Assembly: GCA_019637395.1 (NCBI GenBank)
Contig: JAHBVR010000023.1
Coordinates: 71,516-135,515, forward strand
Length of the DNA: 64,000 nt
Reading direction: 5' to 3'
Source of the DNA: Vulcanimicrobiota bacterium
GTDB taxonomy: Bacteria > Vulcanimicrobiota > Xenobia > Xenobiales > JADMJV01
Below the pieces are notes generated by a model. The model was not told the origin of the DNA, searched no databases, and worked only from the letters and a program-made list of their open reading frames with translations. The stretch's first letter is position 1. The number at the start of each line of letters is the position of its first letter. This document shows, one piece after another, positions 52,101 through 59,336 of the stretch. A program made the position numbers and the translations under genes.

Positions 52101-52286
52101 CCGATGCTTTTGACCGCCGCCGCGGTGGTGGTGGGCTCGGCCGTGATGCTCAAAGATCCGATTTTTAATGGATTGGCCATCAGTCTGATGGCCGGTGAGG
52201 TGGCCTCGCTATTGCTCTCGCGCACGGCCGTGCCGGTCCTCTACTATATGCTCTGGAAAGGTCGGCGCCATGCTCAAGTGGCTTAG
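49113..52286 (+). CDS. RND efflux pump, inner-membrane permease
   Basis: 1057 residues with the 12-membrane-segment RND layout and two large periplasmic domains. The proton-relay pair sits in GILVDDAIVVVENV (TM4). It lacks the heavy-metal (CzcA/CusA) signature I would expect with a metal pump, so it looks closer to hydrophobe/amphiphile or uncharacterised RND branches. It starts at GTG 49113, overlapping the adaptor stop (GTGA). The substrate is unknown; the ArsR-type control and sulfur neighbours are hints only. Confidence 0.95.
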   Translation: MTTPGAHGVAGRLARFFLNSSLTPLLILVSLLLGLGATIILPREEEPQITVPMVDVLVSMPGASAAEVEQRLTTPLEKLVRELPGVEYVYSTSRPGGTALIVRFLVGTPSEDALVRLYSKIYAHLDQVPPGASQPLIKSHSIDDVPILALTFSSSELGAFPLRAVAAQVAEEVKKVADVSETTLLGGLRRQVRIELRPDQLAAYQLSPLSLAQSLQGENIRRLSGPTVADGQAWMVGTGQTLRDAREVQRLVVAVHQGRPVYLGEVATVLDGPEEPTSLAFQEEKASPGLRPAVTLAIAKRKGANATVVSGHVLKKIEELKGVLIPSQVQVRVTRDYGRTAAERSNELLVHMLVAVGSVTALMWLALGHRESGVVAVAIPVTLALTLATFVFYKFTLNRVTFFALIFSIGILVDDAIVVVENVVRHLRLPENRGRSPAEVVLEAVSEVGNPTILATLAVVAAILPMAFVSGLMGPYMLPIPLGASAAMLFSLLVAFTIVPWAALRLLGSVGDKGPEQHAEDRMTVLYRKMMGRLLHDTRARWAFLVAIGLLLLAAVALVPFRAVLFKMLPFDNKSELQILVDMPEGTPLENTLQALRRLSRPLAEVPEVTGFEIYAGTSAPYNFNGLVRHYFLRSGPHLGDLQVNLLPKEERGRQSHAIAKELRGKLQPLARELGAVLQVAEIPPGPPVLQTLVCEIYGPSAAGRLELAAQVKKLYNQSEGVVDVDWYVEDPQPLLDLEVDRQQAALSGLSSSTIAQTLDLAVGGLPVGLLHLENWREDVPIVLRLPIGQRGDARALLSLKLPNASGQQIPLAEVVSPRREKLGSNIYHKNMQPVVYVTGDVAGQLDSPLYSILDLRSQLARVPGLQQYFFRQPDGRGYSLKWDGEWQVTYEVFRDMGIAFAVVVVLIYALMVGWFESFTTPLVILTAIPFSMIGIMPAHWLLGAFFTATSLIGFIAGAGIVVRNSIILVDFIELRLRAGAPLDQAVIDAGAIRFRPMLLTAAAVVVGSAVMLKDPIFNGLAISLMAGEVASLLLSRTAVPVLYYMLWKGRRHAQVA

Positions 52287-53724
52287 TCTTCCCCTCCTGA
52301 TGATGTGGCTCTGGTCTCCCTCCTGGGGTGAACCCTTAAGTCTGGAGCAGGCCTGTCAGCAGGCCTTGCAACAAAGCCCGGGCATTGCGCGGCTTCAAGC
52401 ACGGGTGCTGGAAATGCTGCAGAAAGTGGCCGAGGTGGAAGCCGGCGGTAATCCTCGCCTTGATCTGCAGGCCGGCTACTCCTATATGGCTCCCTCCCTG
52501 AGTTTCAGCGGATTCCCTCTGATCGTGAACAACAACTATCGGGCCGGGGTGATCCTGGAACAGGCGCTGGCCACCTTCGGCCGGCTTAGCTGGGGACGCC
52601 AGGCGGCCGAACTGCAGGTTCGTTCGCTGGAACAGGAACTGGTTCGCGAGCGCCAGCGCCTGGAATACCAGGTGGCGGTGGCCTATAGCCGGCTCCAGCT
52701 GGCCCGCCAGGCCATCGAGGTTGCCGAGCTGTCCCTGCAATCCCGCCGGCGTCTACTCCAAGACCTCAATTTGCGAGAAAAGGCGGGCGCCTCGGCCAAA
52801 TTTGAAGTTTTGCTGGCCGAGGTGGCTCGCGCCCAAGATCAACAACGATTGGTGCTGGCTCAACAACAGAGCCAGTTGGCCCAAAGCCAGCTCCAGGTTC
52901 TGCTGGGTTGGCCTCGGGCCCGGCCGGTAGAAACCCTTCCCCTCCCCGAGGGAGCGCAAGTTCCGCTGCCCACTCCCGAGCAGGCTCTGGAGACGGCCCT
53001 GAAACAACGGGCCGAGCTGCAGGCCATGAACTATGCGGTCCAGGCGGCCGAAGCCCGCGTCCATCTCGAAGAAAGCCAGTCTAATCCCACGCTGGGCCTG
53101 CAGACCCGCTATGACCAGCGCAACGCCACCACTTTCCAGACCTCCAACCAGTGGTCGGTGGGCCTGGAAATGCGGTGGCCGCTCTTTGACGGGGGACTGG
53201 CCCGGGCTCGCAGCCGTCAGGCGGAGGCGGTGGTGTCTCAGCTGCGCGCGGGAAGGCGCGAGCTGGAACGCCAGATCCGGCTCGAGGTGGAAGAAGCACT
53301 GGTGCGCTGTGGCAGTGCTTTTGAGAACCTCGAGGTGGCCCGGCACAACCTGACCAGTGCCGGTGAGGCGGCCCGTTTAGGGGAGCTTCGCTTCCGGGCG
53401 GGGGTCAGCACTCATCAGGAAGTGCTGGATGCGCAGGCGCATCTGCGCGAGGCCCGGCAAAGCTTGTTTGAAGCCCAACAAAGTCTGCGGGAAGCTGACT
53501 GGCAGTTGCAACTGGCTCTGGGCCTGATGATTTTCCGCACTGCTGATTCACGCAAATCTATGCGAGAATTGCGTAGCACCCCAGGAGACGAAAGCCCCGG
53601 TCCAGTAAGGAAAATATCAGATGGTCGCGGCGGAACTGGGAATGGGCCTGCTGGTCACGCTTTTGTGGCTGGCCGGGCGGAGGCAGGGTCAAAGCCTGCG
53701 GGTCGGCTCGAAGACTTTTGCTGA
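52270..53724 (+). CDS. TolC-family outer-membrane channel
   Basis: 484 residues. Signal peptide (MLKWLSLPLLMMWLWSPSWG), two OEP repeats with long alpha-barrel helices and short beta strands. It completes the tripartite pump. ATG 52270 overlaps the RND gene by 17 bases; a frame to 52195 is rejected. The family normally ends near LQLALG; here about 65 further residues of non-family sequence follow and overlap the next gene by 104 bases, which suggests a lost stop codon or small indel. Confidence 0.9.
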   Translation: MLKWLSLPLLMMWLWSPSWGEPLSLEQACQQALQQSPGIARLQARVLEMLQKVAEVEAGGNPRLDLQAGYSYMAPSLSFSGFPLIVNNNYRAGVILEQALATFGRLSWGRQAAELQVRSLEQELVRERQRLEYQVAVAYSRLQLARQAIEVAELSLQSRRRLLQDLNLREKAGASAKFEVLLAEVARAQDQQRLVLAQQQSQLAQSQLQVLLGWPRARPVETLPLPEGAQVPLPTPEQALETALKQRAELQAMNYAVQAAEARVHLEESQSNPTLGLQTRYDQRNATTFQTSNQWSVGLEMRWPLFDGGLARARSRQAEAVVSQLRAGRRELERQIRLEVEEALVRCGSAFENLEVARHNLTSAGEAARLGELRFRAGVSTHQEVLDAQAHLREARQSLFEAQQSLREADWQLQLALGLMIFRTADSRKSMRELRSTPGDESPGPVRKISDGRGGTGNGPAGHAFVAGRAEAGSKPAGRLEDFC

Positions 53725-54376
53725 GTCGGTGAGGCTGGGCGAGTCTCTCACGCAACGCCTGCAAATGGCCGGCCTGGAGGCGACTCATCGCCGCGGCCTG
53801 GGCGGAACGCACCTGCTCTGGGAAGCTCTGCTCAGGGGAGAAATCGATCTCTATCCCGAGTACACCGGGACCCTGGAGCGAGAACTGCTGGACCAGGGGG
53901 AACAGCTCCCCGACCTGGGGTTGGGGGTCAGTGCTCCGCTAGGATTCAGCAATCCTTACGCCCTGGGAATCAGGCGGGAGCGAGCCCGGCAGTTGGGGTT
54001 GCGGAAAATTTCGCAACTCGTTCAGTTGCCTGAGCTGAGCCTGGGAATGGGCCACGAATTCCTTCAGCGCAAGGATGGTTGGAATTTACTCCAACGCGGC
54101 TACGACCTGCCCCAGCGACGCATCTATACCTTCAAAAGGAACGAAGCTTTCTCTGCCTTGAAAGCCGGCCATCTCGATTTGCTCGAGGTCTTCGCTACCG
54201 ACCCCGAAGTGCGCCGGCAGCGACTCCTTCTGCTCGAAGATGACCGGCGGCTCTTTCCCAGCTACCAGGCGGTCATCCTTTATCGATTGAAGTATGACCG
54301 CCTGGTCGGTCCGGTGCTGAGCCAGTTAGAGCATTCTCTGGCGCCTTTCAGGGTTGGAGCTGCATCCCGCATTTAG
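53621..54376 (+). CDS. Stand-alone OpuC/OsmF-type substrate-binding protein
   Basis: 251 residues, a paralog of the binding domain in the 41.8-kb transporter: VGSKTFAESVRLGE, LGGTHLLWEALLRGEIDLYPEYTGTL and LGFSNPYALGIRRERARQLGL match block by block. It has one N-terminal hydrophobic segment (GLLVTLLWLAG) but no clear lipobox. No permease or ATPase is beside it; instead it ends the RND-efflux operon. It may feed the 41.8-kb system or act as a sensor. The first 104 bases overlap the TolC tail. Confidence 0.85.
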   Translation: MVAAELGMGLLVTLLWLAGRRQGQSLRVGSKTFAESVRLGESLTQRLQMAGLEATHRRGLGGTHLLWEALLRGEIDLYPEYTGTLERELLDQGEQLPDLGLGVSAPLGFSNPYALGIRRERARQLGLRKISQLVQLPELSLGMGHEFLQRKDGWNLLQRGYDLPQRRIYTFKRNEAFSALKAGHLDLLEVFATDPEVRRQRLLLLEDDRRLFPSYQAVILYRLKYDRLVGPVLSQLEHSLAPFRVGAASRI

Positions 54377-55727
54377 GGCACTGGCCGGGTTTGTCAGACT
54401 GGACCTCGGGATGCATCGGGCAAGTGTAGATGGCGGCGGCCTTCCTGGCAGCTCCGCCTACACGATGCGAGACGGTGCCCTTCGGCGCTTTGTACCAGCC
54501 GGGGTCGGCGTAGCTGGTCAGGCCGTCGCGAATTTTGACGACGGTGAACATGCCGCCCATGGCGATGGTTCCGTAAGGTCCCGGGGCGGAGCCCATGGGG
54601 ACGGTATTTGGGGGAAAGGTCATGGTGCTGCCCTGGACGGGGTCGGGCTCCTGCCTGGGCTTGCCTCGGGCGTCGGTCATTTCGGCCTGCATTTCACTCA
54701 TCTGATCCATACCGTTCTCGCCCATCGGCATGATCTCGGGCAGCAGCTCCTGGGCTTTGGTGCCTTTTTGAGTGACGCCCATCATGTTGGGCAGATCGTG
54801 CTCCATCCCGTTCATCGTGTGGTGGGTTTTGTGACAGTGCAGCGGCCAGTCGCCCGGATTGTCGGCCAGGAATTCGAAATCCCGCGTCGAGCCTACGGGC
54901 ACGGCCACGGTGGTCTCGGGCCATTGGGCCGATCGCGGAATACGCCCACCGGGCGTGCCCGTAATCCAGAAGGTGTGCCCGTGCAGGTGAATGGGATGTT
55001 CGTCCATGCTCAAATTGGCCAGACGCACGCGCACCCGCTGGCCACGTTTCACCACCAGGGGGTCGGTGCCGGGGTAGACTTTGGAATTGAAAGTGAAATA
55101 GTTAAAGTCGGTCATTTCGAAGGCGACGGGAGTGGCCGTGTCGGCTTGGATGCGCCACTCCCCCAGAAAGATGCAAAAGTCGCGATCGATCCGGACTTCC
55201 GGCTGGCGCGGGTGGATAATGAAGAAACCCACCATTCCCATTGCGATCTGAGTCATCTCGTCGGCGTGCGGGTGATACATCATGGTGCCGTGCTGGCGCA
55301 CGGTGAACTCGTACACATAGGTCTCCCCAGGTTCGATGCCCGGCTGGGTCAAGCCGGTCACCCCATCCATTCCATTGGGCAAGATGATGCCGTGCCAGTG
55401 CACCGAGGTCTTCTCCGGCAGTTTGTTGGTCACCAAGATGCGCACCCGATCGCCCTCCACCACTTCGATGGTGGGGCCGGGCGTTTGACCGTTGTAACCC
55501 CAGCAATTGACCACCAGGCCGGGAGTGAATTCTCGGCGCACCGGCTCGGCCACCAGGTGGAAGACCTTGACGCCATTTTCCCATTTCCAGGGCAGGGTGC
55601 TGCCGTTAGGCGTGACCACCGGTGTGTAACCGAGCGGCCGGGCCCCGGCTCTGGTCTTTAGAAGCGCGCCGGCGGCCAGCAGCGCGGCCGAGCCGCGCTC
55701 GATGAGTTGTCTACGGCTGAAGATCAT
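54348..55727 (-). CDS. Multicopper oxidase with C-terminal heavy-metal-binding domain
   Basis: 459 residues. Twin-arginine-type start (SRRQLIERGS...). Copper motifs: HWHG, YHPHAD, HPIHLHGHTF and the type-1 end HCHKTHHTMNGM. A Met-rich stretch after it (EIMPMGENGMDQMSEMQAEM) is typical of copper-handling oxidases. The last 30 residues form a small metal-binding domain (YTCPMHPEV...CPKCGM) also found on CusB- and CopA-like proteins. It probably oxidises Cu(I) in the periplasm. The start overlaps the YtkA-TolC gene by 17 bases; the 3' end overlaps the binding-protein gene by 29. Confidence 0.92.
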   Translation of the reverse strand: MIFSRRQLIERGSAALLAAGALLKTRAGARPLGYTPVVTPNGSTLPWKWENGVKVFHLVAEPVRREFTPGLVVNCWGYNGQTPGPTIEVVEGDRVRILVTNKLPEKTSVHWHGIILPNGMDGVTGLTQPGIEPGETYVYEFTVRQHGTMMYHPHADEMTQIAMGMVGFFIIHPRQPEVRIDRDFCIFLGEWRIQADTATPVAFEMTDFNYFTFNSKVYPGTDPLVVKRGQRVRVRLANLSMDEHPIHLHGHTFWITGTPGGRIPRSAQWPETTVAVPVGSTRDFEFLADNPGDWPLHCHKTHHTMNGMEHDLPNMMGVTQKGTKAQELLPEIMPMGENGMDQMSEMQAEMTDARGKPRQEPDPVQGSTMTFPPNTVPMGSAPGPYGTIAMGGMFTVVKIRDGLTSYADPGWYKAPKGTVSHRVGGAARKAAAIYTCPMHPEVQSDKPGQCPKCGMQLQP

Positions 55728-57369
55728 GAGATTCGTCCTTTCTGATGGAGAGGTCGGAGCCTACGGCTTTTTCCAGTTCCGCATGCGCGCTCCAATATTC
55801 GCGAAGCGCCTCGACCAGGGCTTTGCGCGCTTCGAGTTCCTCACTGTAGATGGTGAGCAGGCCGTAGATGCCCAGGAACATGTTGTTAAACTGTTGCTCG
55901 GCCAGCTTGAGAGCCTGATGGCGCAGGGGAATGCTGCGCTCGCGGGCGACCAGCACCCGATTGCGCGCGGCTTGAAGTTGTCGGTAGGCCTGGCGTACTT
56001 CAAATCGAGCGTTCTGCAGGGCCGAAGCCAGGGATAACCGCGCGATCTTCTCCTGAGTCTGATAGCGCGCGCGCATCCCCTGATTCTGATTGAAAACGGG
56101 CAGCGGGAATTGCACCACCGGGCCCGTCACTTGAAGGCCTTCGACCTCTCGAGCGCTCGAGACGCCCACCCGCACTTCGTCTATTCCGAAGAAGCGCGAG
56201 GCCAGGGAATAGCCCTGGCGAGCGGCTTTCTCGTCCAGGCGGGCGGCGGCTACCTCCTGGCGGTTTTGCGCAGCCACCGTCTCCAGTTCTGCCAAATCTG
56301 GATCATGAGCCGGTATCTCGCGAAGCACCGATTGGAACCTGAGCATTTCCGCGTTCTCGGGCGTGCCCAAGAGACGGATCAATTCCTCGCGGTCCACCTG
56401 CAGTTGGCCCTGCACGACATAGAGTTCACTCTGGGCTTCAGCCTGGACCGCTTGTTGGCGAGCCAGATCCATCTGGCTAATGGTGTTGGCGCGACGTTGG
56501 CGGAGCGCCAGCTCGGCGGCGGCCGTGGCGGCGGCCACCATCGTCTGAGTCAGTTGGAACTTCTGCTGATCGGCCTGCAGCTTGAAGTAGGCGACTTTGA
56601 TGCGAGTCGACTGTTCGTAAAGCACGCGGGCCACGCGCAGGCGAGCCGCTTCCAGCTCGGTCTCGGCCAGTTCCACGCGGGCGCCGCGCAGCAGAAAATC
56701 GAGAAGATTCTGTGTCAGCGAGACTTCCCAGGCGTTGCTGAAGCCTGACCGGTCGGCCAACTGGTATTGCCCCTGAAAGACGGGATTGCCGATCAAACCG
56801 GCCTGGATCAGGGCGGCATCCTGAATTCCTAATTGTTGCAGGACGCCGAGAAGGTCCGGGTTGCGGGACAATCCCAGACGCACCGCTTCTTCCAGATCGA
56901 GTCCTTCCTGGCTGGGAGGCGGAGGAGTGGGAGTGACCGGCATTTCTTTGGGCTCGGGCTGCTGGTTGCCCAACCAGGGCCGGGGTGGGCCGGTGGGGAT
57001 ACCATTGGCGCTGACTCCTGAGGTGGACGAGGGCGCCATAAAGGGGACGGTGGCCGTGGCCCGGCCGTTGTCCAGGCTGAGCTTGAGCCGCCAGTTGCCT
57101 TTCATGCCGGTTTGCAGCCGGGTTTGCGCCTGGCCCTGCCCGTCGGTGGTGACTTCCTGAGCGAAAGTCACCATATCCATGTCCACCATTTCCGTCTGGA
57201 GATGGACTTTGACCTGGGCGGCGGGCTTGCCTCCCGTGCTCACCCACAGGTGGACGGTGCCTGAAGTCATTTTAACCTGTATTAGATAGCGGCCGGCCGT
57301 GACGGTTTCAGCGTGAACGGCGGCGATGCAAAGCCCGAAGGCCAGCAGAAAAACGACCCATCGTCGCAT
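55711..57369 (-). CDS. TolC-family outer-membrane protein fused to an N-terminal YtkA-like domain
   Basis: 552 residues. Signal peptide (MRRWVVFLLAFGLCIAAVHA), then a beta-sandwich of about 85 residues with GTVHLWVSTGGKPAAQVKV...GMKGNWRLKLSLD, which resembles YtkA/FixH-like domains seen near copper proteins. A Pro-rich linker follows, then a complete TolC/OEP domain (from about 155). This order is unusual and suggests a channel that also binds a metal or a partner. ATG 57369 has AGGAGG in front; a frame to 57525 is rejected. Second gene of a three-gene unit. Confidence 0.88.
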   Translation of the reverse strand: MRRWVVFLLAFGLCIAAVHAETVTAGRYLIQVKMTSGTVHLWVSTGGKPAAQVKVHLQTEMVDMDMVTFAQEVTTDGQGQAQTRLQTGMKGNWRLKLSLDNGRATATVPFMAPSSTSGVSANGIPTGPPRPWLGNQQPEPKEMPVTPTPPPPSQEGLDLEEAVRLGLSRNPDLLGVLQQLGIQDAALIQAGLIGNPVFQGQYQLADRSGFSNAWEVSLTQNLLDFLLRGARVELAETELEAARLRVARVLYEQSTRIKVAYFKLQADQQKFQLTQTMVAAATAAAELALRQRRANTISQMDLARQQAVQAEAQSELYVVQGQLQVDREELIRLLGTPENAEMLRFQSVLREIPAHDPDLAELETVAAQNRQEVAAARLDEKAARQGYSLASRFFGIDEVRVGVSSAREVEGLQVTGPVVQFPLPVFNQNQGMRARYQTQEKIARLSLASALQNARFEVRQAYRQLQAARNRVLVARERSIPLRHQALKLAEQQFNNMFLGIYGLLTIYSEELEARKALVEALREYWSAHAELEKAVGSDLSIRKDESHDLQP

Positions 57370-57422
57370 GCGTTTCCTCCTAAATTTGCTGAGGGCATGC
57401 GGAAAGTAACCTTCCCGCCCGG

Positions 57423-57773
57423 TCAGGCGGGCGGTGGAAGGGCGATTTGGAGCGCGCTGAGTCCCAGCGAAGTCGGGCCTCGCGCCCGCCCCTCGCCGGG
57501 GATGGTGAAAATCGCTGCCGGCCACCAGCGCATGAGCAGCAGGTAAAGGATGACCAGCTGGCTGAGCAACCAGACGACCAGCGCGGGGTGGTTATCCCCA
57601 TTGTCGTTGGGAATGGCCGGCTGGCTGGTGTCGCGCCGGTCACATGAGCAGAGCTGAGCTTGTTTCTTCTTGCAGCAACAACTGGCCGAAGCCGCGCAAG
57701 CAGACTGCCTCAAGGCCAGACCGCCGAGACCAAGTCCCAGAGCCAGGCAGATCATCAGCAGATAACGGACCAC
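57423..57773 (-). CDS. Small Cys-rich membrane protein
   Basis: 116 residues. N-terminal hydrophobic segment (YLLMICLALGLGLGGLAL), a cysteine cluster (SCCCKKKQAQLCSCD, residues 31-45), a second membrane segment (ALVVWLLSQLVILYLLLM) and a Pro-rich tail. Five clustered cysteines between two hydrophobic parts suggest metal capture in the periplasm or at the membrane face. It starts at GTG 57773. It heads the unit with the YtkA-TolC fusion and the multicopper oxidase. No family recognised. Confidence 0.65.
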   Translation of the reverse strand: MVRYLLMICLALGLGLGGLALRQSACAASASCCCKKKQAQLCSCDRRDTSQPAIPNDNGDNHPALVVWLLSQLVILYLLLMRWWPAAIFTIPGEGRARGPTSLGLSALQIALPPPA

Positions 57774-57876
57774 AGGATCAGGCGTTCTAAATGAGACTTT
57801 GAGGTCCTTCAGCTACTCCATCGACCTCGCTGTTCATCACGAAAGGTCCGTGAGAATCGAATCCCTTACCGAAAGA

Positions 57877-59247
57877 TTACTCCGGGAGGTATGGATGATT
57901 GCCTTCCTGCAAGTGCATGTTGGTCAAGTATAGGTGAGTTCCACCCACGGGAACGCCCGGTAGCAAATTGGTGGCGTCACTGGTGAAGGCTACCCAGTCT
58001 CCATACGAGGCCAGCGCGCACACCGAAGGCAATCCGCTACCCCCGGTCGCCTCCTCACCGTTCTGGGCGAAGCTCAGGCGTCCGACCACCGCTTCGGCCA
58101 GCCCGACGTAGAGGAAGATATCGCTGCGCCCGTTGGTGTCGCTGGGCACGAGGTTGCTCGCGCTGGACTGGAAGATAATGCGGTCGCCGGCCAAATTGAC
58201 CGAGGGCGAGTCGGAATCACCGTTGGCGGGCTGTCCGTTCCGCCCCTTGCTGATGAGCCGAACCTCGCCGCTGACCAGGTCCTTCATGAAAATATCGCTG
58301 GCTCCATTGGTATCGCCAGCCACGATGTTGCTGGCCCGCGAGCTAAAGACATATTTGCGCCCGTAGTCGGCCGCCTGCCCGATCCGGCTTTCAGCGTTAA
58401 ACTGCTCGCCGTTGGGCCCTTCACTGACCCGAATGACTCGATTCTCCCGGGTCAGATAGCAGAAGATATCGCCCACACCGTTGGTATCATCAGGCACCAG
58501 ATTGGTGGCGTTCGAATAAAAGAAGATCAGGCGCTGGTCATAACCGCCCTCCAACTGAGGGTCGAGACAGTCGGCGTCGGCATACTTCAGCAGCACAGCC
58601 GGCTGAAAGTTATTCGGATTGTCAAGACCGACAAGCTCGTCACCCGTTGTAAGAGCAATTCTGGTCAGACCCGTGGGGTCGTCCTCAGCGTGAGTTTCAT
58701 AGGCGGCCACGCCGCCCATATAGCTGGTAACCAGGCCGCGCTGGCCCGTCACCGGAGGAACCCCGTTAAAGCCAAGCACCGTCAAAAACGGCCCAAACGG
58801 GCTATTGTCGGTATTCTCGGTGGAAAAGGCGAAGCCGAAGTGGTCATAGTCGGTCGCATAGGAAACCAGATTGGTGGTATCCGCAGGGTTGACCCGGATG
58901 GTGGAGTTGCTGGATCGGCGGTAGACGAACAGGTCTACTCCGTTGTTATCGTCGTTGGGCACCAGATTGGAGGCGCTGGATAAAAACGAGACCGCTTCGC
59001 CCAATTGCGAGACGTGAGGCATCAGCACATTACCCTGGACCAGCTCGCCGCGCGGATTCACCGTGCCCAGCGGCTTATCGACCCACTGCAAAACCCGAGG
59101 GGTTGCGCCGTTACCGGAAGGAAGTCCGGTGTAGCCGGGCGGGCCCCCCGACCCGACCCCTCCGTCGCTGGTAGAGGAAGAGCTGCCTCCGCATCCGGCC
59201 AGGGCCAACAAGATCAGGAGCGCCAGCGCATCAGTCATTTTTTTCAT
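57877..59247 (-). CDS. Lipoprotein with TolB-like propeller repeats
   Basis: 456 residues. Lipoprotein signal (LALLILLALAGC) followed by a Ser/Gly linker. The rest holds repeats of the form F-x-S-x-A-S-N-L-V-P-x-D-T-N-G-x-x-D-I-F with a following R-V/L-I/S-x-x-x-x-G, about four clear copies. This is the WD40-like/TolB-type beta-propeller pattern of extracellular proteins. No enzymatic motif. ATG 59247 gives a classical signal; GTG 59256 is possible. It stands alone between the copper unit and the P-type ATPase. Confidence 0.78.
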   Translation of the reverse strand: MKKMTDALALLILLALAGCGGSSSSTSDGGVGSGGPPGYTGLPSGNGATPRVLQWVDKPLGTVNPRGELVQGNVLMPHVSQLGEAVSFLSSASNLVPNDDNNGVDLFVYRRSSNSTIRVNPADTTNLVSYATDYDHFGFAFSTENTDNSPFGPFLTVLGFNGVPPVTGQRGLVTSYMGGVAAYETHAEDDPTGLTRIALTTGDELVGLDNPNNFQPAVLLKYADADCLDPQLEGGYDQRLIFFYSNATNLVPDDTNGVGDIFCYLTRENRVIRVSEGPNGEQFNAESRIGQAADYGRKYVFSSRASNIVAGDTNGASDIFMKDLVSGEVRLISKGRNGQPANGDSDSPSVNLAGDRIIFQSSASNLVPSDTNGRSDIFLYVGLAEAVVGRLSFAQNGEEATGGSGLPSVCALASYGDWVAFTSDATNLLPGVPVGGTHLYLTNMHLQEGNHPYLPE

Positions 59248-59336
59248 AGCAAACACTGGGATTCCCGCGGAACCGGATGAACAAACCTTATGACGCAGAT
59301 CAGGGCGGGCCTGGCCGGGAGAGGTAGAATCGGAGG

